DNA from: Eutrophovita sp913057845
Lineage (GTDB): Bacteria; Pseudomonadota; Gammaproteobacteria; Burkholderiales; Eutrophovitaceae
Length of the DNA: 64,000 bases
Assembly: GCA_963925895.1 (NCBI GenBank)
Contig: CAWUVH010000003.1
Location: 123,952-187,951, forward strand
Direction: 5' to 3'
A model generated the notes under the pieces. It had not been told where the DNA came from. It saw only the letters and a list, made by a program, of their open reading frames with translations, and searched no databases. Within the stretch, counting starts at the first letter, position 1; every line of letters starts with the position of its first letter. The translations under genes were made by a program, and so were the position numbers. Shown here piece by piece: positions 35,060 through 44,261 of the stretch.

Positions 35060-37666
35060 ATGGAAAGTCAATACCATCCCTCGCGGATAGAAGCTGAGAC
35101 CCAAATTCGTTGGGTTGAGAACGAATCGTTTAAGGCATCAGAAGATCAGAGTAAGCCTAAATATTATTGCTTGTCTATGTTTCCTTATCCGTCGGGTAAG
35201 CTGCATATGGGGCACGTGCGCAACTACACGATTGGCGACGTGTTGACTCGATATCATCGGATGAATGGTTACAACGTCTTACAGCCAATGGGTTGGGATG
35301 CATTCGGATTGCCGGCTGAAAACGCTGCGATGGCTAATGGTGTGCCTCCGTCTAAGTGGACTCGTGACAACATTGCGTACATGAAAAAACAGCTCCAGTC
35401 GCTGGGGTTTGCTATTGATTGGAGTCGGGAACTCGCGACTTGTGATCCGGCCTACTATCGTTGGAATCAGTGGCTTTTTACCAAAATGCTTGAAAAAGGC
35501 CTCGTTTACAGAAAAACGGGAACTGTTAATTGGGATCCGGTCGATAAAACTGTGTTAGCCAATGAACAGGTCATTGATGGCCGCGGTTGGAGGACGGGAG
35601 CCGTTGTAGAGAAACGCGAAATCCCGATGTATTACATGCGTATTACTGAGTATGCGCGCGAGTTGCTGGAGGCGTTGGAGACCTTGCCTGGTTGGCCAGA
35701 TCGCGTGAAGACGATGCAAGCTAACTGGATCGGTCTTAGCGAGGGCGTGAATGTGTGTTTCCCCTATGCGTTAGAGGGCAAAGAGGAGGTTTTAAAGGTT
35801 TTTACGACCCGTCCAGATACGATTATGGGTGTGACATTCTGCGCGGTTGCAGCTGAACACAGTATTGCTGAGTATGCAGCTAAGTCCAATCCTAAGATCG
35901 CGGCGTTCATCGAGGAATGTAAACAAGGCAGCACGATGGAAGCGGATATTGCCGCTTTGGAAAAGAAGGGAATCCCGACAGGCATTTTCGTCACACATCC
36001 CATAGATGGACGGCAGGTTGAAGTTTGGGTTGGCAATTATGTTTTGATGACGTATGGAGCGGGCGCGGTTATGGGCGTACCTGCTCATGATGAGCGAGAT
36101 TTCCTTTTTGCGAAGAAGTATGGCATCGATATCCAACAAGTTATTGAGGGTCCTGAAAAACAGTACTCAATGGATGCATGGGACGAATCGTATGCATATA
36201 AAGGTTTGTGTGTTAACTCGGGTTCGTATGATGGTCTGAGTTTTGATGAATCGGTAGAGGTTATTTCTAACGATCTATTGGCGCGGAACTTAGGCGAAAA
36301 GCATACGCAATGGCGGCTGCGAGATTGGGGGATATCAAGACAAAGGTATTGGGGGACCCCAATACCTATTATTCATTGTGAGTCTTGCGGTGATGTCCCG
36401 GTACCCGAGGCGGATCTTCCCGTTATCCTGCCAGAAGACTGTGTGCCCGATGGGTCGGGAAACCCTTTGAATAAACGCCTGGACTTTTTGCACTGCAAGT
36501 GTCCGACCTGTGGGATAGACGCGCAAAGGGAAACGGACACCATGGATACGTTTGTCGATTCGTCATGGTATTTTTTGCGTTTCGCCAGCTCAGATTCAAG
36601 CAGCAGGATGGTGGATGAGCGTGCCAATTATTGGTTGCCGGTTGACCAGTACATTGGCGGTATTGAGCACGCTATTCTTCATTTATTGTACTCCCGATTC
36701 TGGACTAAGGTGATGCGTGACCTTGATGGTACGCAGATCAGTGAGCCGTTCTCAAATCTGTTGACACAGGGCATGGTTTTAAACGAAATATTCTTTAGGA
36801 CAGAAGAGTCGGGTCGAGTCTCTTACTTTAATCCTCAAGATGTGGAATTGATATTTGATGAAGGTGGCAAACGAACTGGACAGAAGCTAATCGGAGATGG
36901 ACAATCGGTGGAGGCTGGCGGTATTCGAACGATGTCAAAGTCAAAAAATAACGGTGTTGATCCGCAGTTACTCATTGATCGATATGGGGCCGATACGGCT
37001 CGATTTTTCATGATGTTTGCATCGCCACCCGAGGATACTCTGGCTTGGAATGATGATGGCGTAGAGGGCGCTTACCGTTTTTTAAAGCGTCTCTGGCGAT
37101 TTGGTCATCAGTTCCAGGAATCGATCGTAGAGGGGTTAACTTTGGGTGAGTCTAAAGTTGCCTCTGGAAAGGCGAAAGCCTTACGTCGAGATGTGCATGT
37201 TTTGTTGAAGCAGGCTGACTTTGATTACCAACGAAAGCAATTCAATACCGTGGCATCGGCAGGCATGAAAATGCTCAACACCCTGGACCGGATCGAAGAA
37301 GCTCGTTTAAATCAGGTCGAAAACGCGATCCTGCGGGCTGAGGGATTCGGAATTTTGGTGAAAATATTATTTCCTCTCGTGCCTCATATTACAGAGTGCC
37401 TTTGGAATGAGTTGGGCTTCGAAGGAGAGTTGCAATACGCTTCATGGCCGGAGGTTGATGAGGCCGCGTTGGTCCAAGACGAAATAGAGCTTGTCGTTCA
37501 GGTTAACGGGAAGCTTCGTAGCAAGATAACTGTTTTGGCATCTGCCTCAAGAGAAGAGGTCCAAGAGATGGCATTAGGCGATAAGTTGGTGCAGACTTAC
37601 GTTGAGGGTCAAGCGGTTAAAAAAATTGTGCTTGTTCCAGGCCGATTAGTAAATATTGTTATTTAA
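35060..37666 (+). CDS. leuS: leucyl-tRNA synthetase
   Basis: This is a class I synthetase that charges tRNA-Leu. The HIGH motif reads HMGH at 49-52 (YPSGKLHMGHVRNYTIGD) and the KMSKS motif reads TMSKS at 624-628. The large inserted editing domain (about 220-420) with TTRPDTIMGVTF and GAVMGVPAHDERD is present. Length 868 is normal. A perfect TATAAT lies at 35025-35030, 30 bases before the ATG, but with a poor -35. lptE follows after 20 bases. Confidence 0.98.
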   Translation: MESQYHPSRIEAETQIRWVENESFKASEDQSKPKYYCLSMFPYPSGKLHMGHVRNYTIGDVLTRYHRMNGYNVLQPMGWDAFGLPAENAAMANGVPPSKWTRDNIAYMKKQLQSLGFAIDWSRELATCDPAYYRWNQWLFTKMLEKGLVYRKTGTVNWDPVDKTVLANEQVIDGRGWRTGAVVEKREIPMYYMRITEYARELLEALETLPGWPDRVKTMQANWIGLSEGVNVCFPYALEGKEEVLKVFTTRPDTIMGVTFCAVAAEHSIAEYAAKSNPKIAAFIEECKQGSTMEADIAALEKKGIPTGIFVTHPIDGRQVEVWVGNYVLMTYGAGAVMGVPAHDERDFLFAKKYGIDIQQVIEGPEKQYSMDAWDESYAYKGLCVNSGSYDGLSFDESVEVISNDLLARNLGEKHTQWRLRDWGISRQRYWGTPIPIIHCESCGDVPVPEADLPVILPEDCVPDGSGNPLNKRLDFLHCKCPTCGIDAQRETDTMDTFVDSSWYFLRFASSDSSSRMVDERANYWLPVDQYIGGIEHAILHLLYSRFWTKVMRDLDGTQISEPFSNLLTQGMVLNEIFFRTEESGRVSYFNPQDVELIFDEGGKRTGQKLIGDGQSVEAGGIRTMSKSKNNGVDPQLLIDRYGADTARFFMMFASPPEDTLAWNDDGVEGAYRFLKRLWRFGHQFQESIVEGLTLGESKVASGKAKALRRDVHVLLKQADFDYQRKQFNTVASAGMKMLNTLDRIEEARLNQVENAILRAEGFGILVKILFPLVPHITECLWNELGFEGELQYASWPEVDEAALVQDEIELVVQVNGKLRSKITVLASASREEVQEMALGDKLVQTYVEGQAVKKIVLVPGRLVNIVI

Positions 37667-37686
37667 TCCGATCGTATGCGAAGTTA

Positions 37687-38178
37687 ATGATTACAATTAA
37701 AACAAAACTATTGCTGTTGGTTGTTGCACTAGCGATGACGAGTTGCGGGTTTAAGCTTAAAGGCGGCTATGAGATTCCCTATCAGACGGTTTATATTCAA
37801 GCCGATGTGGATTCTCAGGTGGGCAGAGCGCTCAAGAAAAAAATAGAGAGAAAATATAAGAATATGCTTGTTGATGCCGCATCATCAGCAGAAGTGGTGG
37901 TTAGCGTTCTTGCAGAAAACTCGACTCGGTCGATATCGGTGTTATCGAACTCAGGGACCATCGATGAGTACGAGTTGCTTTACTCGATTCAGTTTAGAAT
38001 TTACTCGCCGAAAAATGCTACCAATGCGTTAGACAGTCAGTTCTCATTACGCCGAAAAATAACTTATAGCGATCAGAATATTTCCGCCAAATCGAGTGAA
38101 GAGGAGTCTTTAATCAACGATATGGCCATTGATGCGGCGACGAGAATTTTGGTTCGACTGTCGAAGGAGAGGATTTAG
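37687..38178 (+). CDS. lptE: LPS-assembly lipoprotein LptE
   Basis: LptE plugs the LptD barrel and helps deliver lipopolysaccharide to the outer surface. A lipoprotein signal ends in LAMTSC with Cys20, followed by GFKLKGGYEIPYQTVYI, the family start. The 163-residue protein lies directly after leuS, the usual place. The gene that commonly follows, holA (DNA polymerase III delta), is absent here; metX follows instead. Confidence 0.93.
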   Translation: MITIKTKLLLLVVALAMTSCGFKLKGGYEIPYQTVYIQADVDSQVGRALKKKIERKYKNMLVDAASSAEVVVSVLAENSTRSISVLSNSGTIDEYELLYSIQFRIYSPKNATNALDSQFSLRRKITYSDQNISAKSSEEESLINDMAIDAATRILVRLSKERI

Positions 38179-38249
38179 GTTTTGTGTGCTCTTGATGTTT
38201 TTCAAACCGCACTTAAGTTTATTGACCTAATGGGTATAAGGCAGCTTTA

Positions 38250-39389
38250 ATGACGAGATCATCTATTGGTGATGTGCATCCTCAACATATGGCGTTTGAT
38301 GAGCCTATTTTGCTCAAATCTGGCGAGACGCTATCGAGCTACCAGCTGACGTTTGAAACTTACGGCTCGCTTAATGAGGAAAAAACAAATGCCGTTTTGG
38401 TGTGTCACGCTCTTAACGCCTCGCACCATGTAGCAGGGACCTATAACGGGGACGAAAAAACCAGAGGGTGGTGGGATAATTTGATTGGTCCAGGAAAGCC
38501 GCTGGATACCAATCGTTTTTTTGTGATTGGGCTCAATAATCTCGGTGGTTGCCATGGTTCAACGGGTCCTTCATCCGTCAATCCTGCAACGACTGAACCT
38601 TGGGGTAGCACATTTCCAATGGTGACAGTCGAGGATTGGGTTGAGACCCAGGCAAGGCTTGCGACGAAACTTGGCATAGAGACTTTTGCGGCGGTTATTG
38701 GCGGCAGTTTGGGGGGTATGCAAGCCCTGCAGTGGACAATTGATCAGCCTACGCGAATCAAAAATGCCGTGATCGTGGCTTCTGCGCCAAAGCTATCCGC
38801 ACAAAATATTGCGTTCAATGAGGTTGCACGTCAGGCGATCACTTTAGATCCTGAGTTTTATGGCGGTGATTTTTATCAGCAAAAAACCTTACCGCGCAGT
38901 GGTTTGAAGATTGCTCGGATGATTGGGCACATTACGTATCTTTCAGACGATTCCATGGACGTTAAATTTGGCAGGAGCTTACGAGAAGACGTTTTAAAGT
39001 TTAACTTTGATACCGAGTTTCAGATCGAGTCTTATTTGAGGTATCAAGGTGATAAATTCGCAGAGACGTTTGATGCGAATACCTATTTGCGTATTACCAA
39101 AGCACTTGATTATTTTGATCCGGCCACTAAATATTCGGGAAAACTCTCCGCCACGCTGAGTCACGCTCAAGCCAATTATTTAGTCATATCATTTACGTCT
39201 GATTGGCGTTTCTCTCCAAAACGTTCCAGGGAGATAGTTGACGCACTGGTCGCGAATAAGTTGAATGTCTCTTATGGAGAAATAGATTCACCTCATGGGC
39301 ATGATGCATTTTTAATGGATGAGCCTGTGTACCATGACTTGATTGGCGCTTATTTTGACCGAGTTTGGAAAGAGCACAAGGATGAGTAG
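38250..39389 (+). CDS. metX: homoserine O-acyltransferase MetX
   Basis: This alpha/beta-hydrolase-fold enzyme acylates homoserine at the entry to methionine synthesis. The triad is S153 (GGSLGGMQ), D318 (FTSDWRF) and H351 (SPHGHDAF); the oxyanion part LNNLGGCHGSTGPSS is at 95-109. Length 379 is typical. Proteobacterial MetX proteins often use succinyl-CoA rather than acetyl-CoA, so the acyl donor is left open. metW overlaps its last 8 bases. Confidence 0.93.
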   Translation: MTRSSIGDVHPQHMAFDEPILLKSGETLSSYQLTFETYGSLNEEKTNAVLVCHALNASHHVAGTYNGDEKTRGWWDNLIGPGKPLDTNRFFVIGLNNLGGCHGSTGPSSVNPATTEPWGSTFPMVTVEDWVETQARLATKLGIETFAAVIGGSLGGMQALQWTIDQPTRIKNAVIVASAPKLSAQNIAFNEVARQAITLDPEFYGGDFYQQKTLPRSGLKIARMIGHITYLSDDSMDVKFGRSLREDVLKFNFDTEFQIESYLRYQGDKFAETFDANTYLRITKALDYFDPATKYSGKLSATLSHAQANYLVISFTSDWRFSPKRSREIVDALVANKLNVSYGEIDSPHGHDAFLMDEPVYHDLIGAYFDRVWKEHKDE

Positions 39390-39984
39390 TGATAACACGA
39401 TCAGGCGACAGGATTATCAAATCATTACCGAGATGATTGAAGATGGGTCGACGGTGCTAGATCTGGGCTGCGGTGATGGGTCTTTATTGTTACATCTTAA
39501 ACAAACGAGAAATGTATCAGGGTACGGAGTTGAGAAAGATGACCGTAATGTACTCGCCAGCTTGAGTAATGGCATCAACGTCGTTCAATCTGATTTGGAG
39601 CAAGGGTTGGCGGGCTTTGGCCCCGTGACCTTTGATTACGTTGTTTTATCGTTGACGTTGCAAGCCGTCCATCAAACCGAGGCCATTATTGATGAGATGC
39701 TACGCGTTGGTAGGCAGGTTATTGTGACCTTTCCTAATTTTGGATTCTGGCGCCACCGCTTACAAATTTTCTTAGGCCAAGCTCCTGTATCGAAGCAGTT
39801 GCCTTACCAGTGGTACGACACACCTAATGTTCATGTGTTAACGATTAATGATTTCGAAAACTTTTGTGTTAGCCATAACGCCAGGATTCTCGATAAAGTC
39901 GTACTCAGTGAAAGAGGCAGACCAATAGATGCGTTCCCTAATTTAATGGGGGCCCTTGCGATTTATAGATTCGATAAGGGCTAA
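39382..39984 (+). CDS. metW: methionine biosynthesis protein MetW
   Basis: MetW is a SAM-methyltransferase-fold protein that partners MetX in many proteobacteria. The 200-residue protein has VLDLGCGDGSLL at 25-36 and the conserved IVTFPNFGFWRHRLQIFLGQAP region. ATG 39382 was chosen because it overlaps the end of metX by 8 bases and matches the family start (DNTIRRQDYQII); an upstream in-frame ATG lies inside metX. Its stop is 27 bases from that of the convergent ampG. Confidence 0.94.
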   Translation: MSSDNTIRRQDYQIITEMIEDGSTVLDLGCGDGSLLLHLKQTRNVSGYGVEKDDRNVLASLSNGINVVQSDLEQGLAGFGPVTFDYVVLSLTLQAVHQTEAIIDEMLRVGRQVIVTFPNFGFWRHRLQIFLGQAPVSKQLPYQWYDTPNVHVLTINDFENFCVSHNARILDKVVLSERGRPIDAFPNLMGALAIYRFDKG

Positions 39985-40011
39985 AAATAAAGCGACTAGT
40001 TTTTGGTGGCC

Positions 40012-41340
40012 CTAGGGTCTCGAGCCTATAGAGATTTTCCTGATGAACCAAACCAGAATCAGGCTCGGCACCCCGATGAGCGCTGTTGTGATAAAGAAGT
40101 AGGCATACCCCCACTCCTCAACGAATACTCCAGACCAACCGGCGATTGATTTTGGAAACAAAAACATTAATGAGCTGAATAGTGCGTACTGAGTCGCAGA
40201 ATATTGAATATTTGTGAGGCTGGAAAGATAAGCGATGAATGCTGCGCTCGCAATTCCAGCGCTGAAATTATCCGCGCTCACTGTCAATGCTAGCGCACCA
40301 ATTGAAGGTTCGTTGACCGAAATCCATGCAAATAGTAGGTTGGTTAGACTGCTTAAGGCCGCGCCGATAAAAAGGATCTTGAAGATGCCGAGGTGTTTGA
40401 TGAGCGACCCGCCAACGAGCGCTCCTAAAATAGTCATAATGACGCCAAATATTTTGGAAACCGTCGCAATCTCTTGTTTAGAAAACCCCATGTCAAGGTA
40501 GAAGGGATTAGACATTACGCCCATGACTATATCTGAGATTCTGTAAAGACTAATCATTGCAAGCAATACAATAGCCTGAAGTCGATAACGTCTAATAAAA
40601 TCTAAAAATGGCATGATGGCTGCATTTTTAAGCCACCCAGTCAATCGTTGAGCTCTTGATTGTGTGTCGAGAGTATGACTTCCCCCATAAGCGTGCACCA
40701 CGGGTTCTTTAGACAGTATTGTGGTTGTAATGCCAATCAACATGAGCGCCGACATGCATAGGTATGCGTACATCCAAGGCTCAGGTTCGTACACGTTTTC
40801 CGTATAGTCAAACCATGATGCTAAAAGTAAGGCGCCAGCGGAAGATGTAATCATGGCAATTCGGTACCCCATTTGATACGTAGCGGCCATGGCACCTTGC
40901 TCCTCAATGAGGCCAGACTCAATACGGAACGCATCCAGAGCGATATCCTGGGTGGCCGACGCCGTTGCAGTTAGGATGGAAAATCCGATTAAAACAGATA
41001 GCCCTTGTGAGGGATCTGTTGTAGCAATCCCGATGAGGCCAACACCTACCATAATTTGTGACACTAAAAGCCACGCTCGTCTTCTGCCAAGCTTTGACGT
41101 GAGCACTGGGATCGGCATTTGATCAACTAGAGGAGACCAAGCCCATTTGAAGGCGTAGACCAAACCAATCCATGAAAAAAAGCCAATGGTTGAGAGCTCA
41201 TGCCCAGCCTCTCTGAGCCAAAAAGAAAGCGTTCCAAAAATTAGAAGTAGCGGCAGCCCAGCTGAGAAGCCGAGAAACAGCATGCGCAATACGTTAGTTT
41301 GCGTATAAATTGCGAAGAAGCTGTTAATACGCATTTTCAT
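40012..41340 (-). CDS. ampG: AmpG-family muropeptide permease
   Basis: This major-facilitator transporter is related to AmpG, which imports anhydro-muropeptides for cell-wall recycling. It has 442 residues and about 12 hydrophobic segments. Family features are MLFLGFSAGLPLLLIFGTLSFWLREAG, IGLVYAFKWAWSPLVDQ, KLGRRRAWLL and TQDIALDAFRIE. It could supply the peptidoglycan cycle whose synthesis genes lie at 46-52 kb. No ampC or ampD gene is nearby. Confidence 0.9.
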   Translation of the reverse strand: MKMRINSFFAIYTQTNVLRMLFLGFSAGLPLLLIFGTLSFWLREAGHELSTIGFFSWIGLVYAFKWAWSPLVDQMPIPVLTSKLGRRRAWLLVSQIMVGVGLIGIATTDPSQGLSVLIGFSILTATASATQDIALDAFRIESGLIEEQGAMAATYQMGYRIAMITSSAGALLLASWFDYTENVYEPEPWMYAYLCMSALMLIGITTTILSKEPVVHAYGGSHTLDTQSRAQRLTGWLKNAAIMPFLDFIRRYRLQAIVLLAMISLYRISDIVMGVMSNPFYLDMGFSKQEIATVSKIFGVIMTILGALVGGSLIKHLGIFKILFIGAALSSLTNLLFAWISVNEPSIGALALTVSADNFSAGIASAAFIAYLSSLTNIQYSATQYALFSSLMFLFPKSIAGWSGVFVEEWGYAYFFITTALIGVPSLILVWFIRKISIGSRP

Positions 41341-41384
41341 GGGACTCGATGAGACTCGTAGGCCTTTAAGGTAATTTTTTGCAG

Positions 41385-42161
41385 TTAAATAATAAAGTCG
41401 TAGTCAATCGTTAAAGGTGCATGATCACTGAACCGTTCGGTCTTGTAAATTTCTTCTCTTTTGGCTGTACTCGCAACACTAGGGGAGCACAATTGATAGT
41501 CAATGCGCCAACCGACGTTATTTGACCAAGCTTGACCTCGGTTCGACCACCAAGTGTATTGATCAGGGCTGGCATTCAATTGCCTAAAGACGTCAACATA
41601 TCCTAGCTTATTGAGCACGCCGTCAAACCATTCCCTTTCCTCGGGAAGAAAGCCTGAGTTCTTTCGATTGGGTCTCCAGTTCTTTAGGTCTATTTCCTTG
41701 TGTGCAACGTTCCAATCTCCGCAGATAACAACGTCTCTTCCGCTTTGAATTAACGCATGTAAGGGTTCTATAAATCGTTCCTGAAAGCTAAATTTGATGC
41801 TTAGGCGTTCTGCCGAACTTGATCCCGAGGGCACATAAACGGAAATTACCGAAAGATTGTTAAATCGTGCTTCGATATATCTGCCCTCAGCATCAATATC
41901 CTCAAAACCCAATCCTTTGATCACATCATCGGGCTCTCGTTTAGAATAGATACCAACACCGCTGTAGCCTGGCCGCTCGGCGCAATGAAAAAAACTATGA
42001 TAATCGGCAATATTTCTTATGTCGTTATTGATATCTTTTTCCTGAGCCTTGAGCTCTTGAAGACAGAATATATCTGCGTTAGATTGAGTCATCCATGTGG
42101 GGAGACCTTTTTTAACAGCGGAACGGATACCATTTAAATTTAATGAAACAATTCTTAACAT
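41385..42161 (-). CDS. xthA: exodeoxyribonuclease III
   Basis: This AP endonuclease/3'-exonuclease works in base-excision repair. From ATG 42161 (MLRIVSLNLNGIRSA) it has 258 residues, matching the family; longer in-frame starts would lie inside pyrE. Catalytic landmarks are N10 in LNLNG, E36 in LQELKA, GDWNVAH and SDHAPLTIDY at the C-terminus. The start codon overlaps the pyrE start head to head (CATG). No clear ribosome site precedes it. Confidence 0.93.
   Translation of the reverse strand: MLRIVSLNLNGIRSAVKKGLPTWMTQSNADIFCLQELKAQEKDINNDIRNIADYHSFFHCAERPGYSGVGIYSKREPDDVIKGLGFEDIDAEGRYIEARFNNLSVISVYVPSGSSSAERLSIKFSFQERFIEPLHALIQSGRDVVICGDWNVAHKEIDLKNWRPNRKNSGFLPEEREWFDGVLNKLGYVDVFRQLNASPDQYTWWSNRGQAWSNNVGWRIDYQLCSPSVASTAKREEIYKTERFSDHAPLTIDYDFII
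42112..42140 (+). promoter_or_regulatory. possible pyrE promoter inside xthA
   Basis: TTAACA (42112-42117) and TAAATT (42135-42140) are 17 bp apart on the plus strand, within the first codons of xthA. The predicted start, near 42147, would leave only about 13 leader bases before the pyrE ATG at 42160. Both hexamers deviate from consensus. Confidence 0.4.
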
Positions 42162-42810
42162 GACGTCACAAATTTTCTCAAAAGTAGAGTTTATCGAATT
42201 TACACTTAAAGCTAATGTCTTGCGTTTTGGTGACTTTACAACCAAGGCGGGACGACAGTCGCCTTATTTTTTTAATGCCGGATTATTTACTGATGGCGTA
42301 GCGATTGCAAAATTAGGTCAATTTTATGCTCAAGCGATTCTTAATGCGAATATTGAGTTTGATATGCTATATGGACCAGCCTATAAAGGTATCACTTTAT
42401 CGGCTTCCACCGCGATTGCTTTAGCTGGCTTTAATAGAAACGTTCCGTTTGCTTTTAATCGTAAGGAAGTTAAAGATCATGGTGAGGGAGGCTTAACGAT
42501 AGGAGCGCCGGTCTCTGGAAAGGTGCTTATCGTTGATGATGTCATCTCAGCAGGCACCTCGGTGCGTGAGTCAATTGAGGTGATTGAGGCCACTGGAGCA
42601 TCACCATGTGGGATCGTTATTTCTTTAGATCGTCAAGAACGCGGGACAGGAGCCGAGTCGGCAATTCAACAAATCCAACGAGATTTTGGCCTGCCCGTAA
42701 TCAATTTGTTTTGCTTGGACGACCTCGTGGAATATTTATCTCAAAAGCCTGAGATGGCTGATAATCTAAGTCGAGTATGCAAGTATCGTGAAGAATATGG
42801 CGCAGCTTAA
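42160..42810 (+). CDS. pyrE: orotate phosphoribosyltransferase
   Basis: PyrE joins orotate and PRPP to make orotidine monophosphate in pyrimidine synthesis. The PRPP-binding loop VLIVDDVISAGTS is at 122-134, and the N-terminal FIEFTLKANVLRFGDFTTKAGRQSPYFFNAG is typical. ATG 42160 gives 216 residues and aligns with the known start region; the earlier in-frame ATG at 42097 lies inside xthA. The stop is 1 base away from the gatB stop on the other strand. Confidence 0.96.
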   Translation: MTSQIFSKVEFIEFTLKANVLRFGDFTTKAGRQSPYFFNAGLFTDGVAIAKLGQFYAQAILNANIEFDMLYGPAYKGITLSASTAIALAGFNRNVPFAFNRKEVKDHGEGGLTIGAPVSGKVLIVDDVISAGTSVRESIEVIEATGASPCGIVISLDRQERGTGAESAIQQIQRDFGLPVINLFCLDDLVEYLSQKPEMADNLSRVCKYREEYGAA

Positions 42811-42811
42811 A

Positions 42812-44257
42812 TTAAACTAACTTAGCTTTCAAAATTTCGTTTACCTGCGTTGGGTTTGCTTTACCTTTTGTCAATTTCATCACTTGGCCTACCAGTGAAT
42901 TAAGGGCCTTTTCTTTTCCTGCTTTAAAGTCATCAACCTGTTGCGGGTTTTGCGCGATGACTTGGTCGACATAAGATTCAATTTCACCCGAGTCCGACAT
43001 TTGGGTGAAGCCTTTTTCCTTAATAATGTCATCTACAGATAATGCGCCGCCCCACAATTCCTCGAACACCAGTCGAGCCAGTTTTGTGGACAGCGTGTTA
43101 TCAAGAATGCGTTTAATTAAGGTTGACAAGCTCGACGGAGAAACCGGACACACGGAGAAGTCTTTCTGTTCGCGATTAAGCGCGGCAGCTACTTCGCCAT
43201 TCATCCAGTTGGCAATCAGTTTGGCCGCAGGTTTGATCGTCTGTTCATCAAATTCGGCGAGGGCGGACTCAAAATAAGAGGCCGCCTCCAGGGTGGATAC
43301 CAGTGAAGCAACATCAGGACCATTGAGCGCTAACTCGGCTTGATAGCGTTCAGCCTTCGACTTAGGCAGTTCGGGAAGCGATGAACGCACGGTGACTAAC
43401 CAGTCATCATCAATAATCAATGGTAGCAAATCTGGGTCAGGGAAGTAGCGATAATCGTGCGCATCTTCTTTGGTGCGCATCAATCGGGTCTCACCACTAT
43501 CGGGATCAAAAAGTACGGTTGCCTGAACGATAGATAGACCATCTTCAATTTGCTCAATCTGCCAACGCGCTTCGTATTCAATAGCTTGTTGGAGGAACCG
43601 AAAAGAGTTTAGATTTTTAATTTCTCTGCGAGTGCCGAGGGTATTGTCCCCCTTTCTTCGGACAGACACGTTGGCATCACATCTGAAGTTACCTTCTTGC
43701 ATATTGCCATCACAAATGCCTATCCAACGTACAAGCGTATGCAGCGTTTTAGCGTATTCTACGGCTTCGCTTGATGAGCGCATCTCGGGTTCGGTTACGA
43801 TTTCTAAAAGCGGCGTGCCTGCTCGATTAAGATCGATGCCACTCATACCTACAAAATCTTCATGAAGTGACTTTCCCGCATCCTCTTCAAGATGTGCGCG
43901 TGTTAAGTTGATCGTCTTTTCAACGTCGCCCACTCGAAATGTTAACGAGCCCCCTTCGATAATGGGTATTTCAAATTGACTGATCTGGTAGCCTTTAGGC
44001 AGATCGGGATAAAAATAATTTTTTCTGGCAAATATTGACCGCTGATTGATGGTCGCTTGCGTTGCGATACCGAAGCGTAAGGCCTTTTCAACTGCTTCTC
44101 TATTGAGAACCGGCAAAACCCCAGGGAGAGCAAGGTCGACCTCGCAGGCATGTGCATTCGGTTCTGCGCCAACGTCTGTGGATGCTCCTGAGAAGATCTT
44201 TGACTGAGTGGACAATTGAACGTGGGTTTCAATCCCGATGACAGTTTCCCATTCCAT
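42812..44257 (-). CDS. gatB: aspartyl/glutamyl-tRNA amidotransferase subunit B
   Basis: GatB binds and activates misacylated Glu-tRNA-Gln or Asp-tRNA-Asn in the GatCAB complex. The N-terminal VIGIETHVQLSTQSKIFSGAS and the KNYFYPDLPKGYQISQFEIPI block identify the family, and the C-terminal YqeY-like tail ends in GKANPTQVNEILKAKL. Length 481 is normal. It follows gatA after 4 bases. Its presence indicates indirect charging of at least one amide tRNA. Confidence 0.98.
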   Translation of the reverse strand: MEWETVIGIETHVQLSTQSKIFSGASTDVGAEPNAHACEVDLALPGVLPVLNREAVEKALRFGIATQATINQRSIFARKNYFYPDLPKGYQISQFEIPIIEGGSLTFRVGDVEKTINLTRAHLEEDAGKSLHEDFVGMSGIDLNRAGTPLLEIVTEPEMRSSSEAVEYAKTLHTLVRWIGICDGNMQEGNFRCDANVSVRRKGDNTLGTRREIKNLNSFRFLQQAIEYEARWQIEQIEDGLSIVQATVLFDPDSGETRLMRTKEDAHDYRYFPDPDLLPLIIDDDWLVTVRSSLPELPKSKAERYQAELALNGPDVASLVSTLEAASYFESALAEFDEQTIKPAAKLIANWMNGEVAAALNREQKDFSVCPVSPSSLSTLIKRILDNTLSTKLARLVFEELWGGALSVDDIIKEKGFTQMSDSGEIESYVDQVIAQNPQQVDDFKAGKEKALNSLVGQVMKLTKGKANPTQVNEILKAKLV

Positions 44258-44261
44258 AAGC

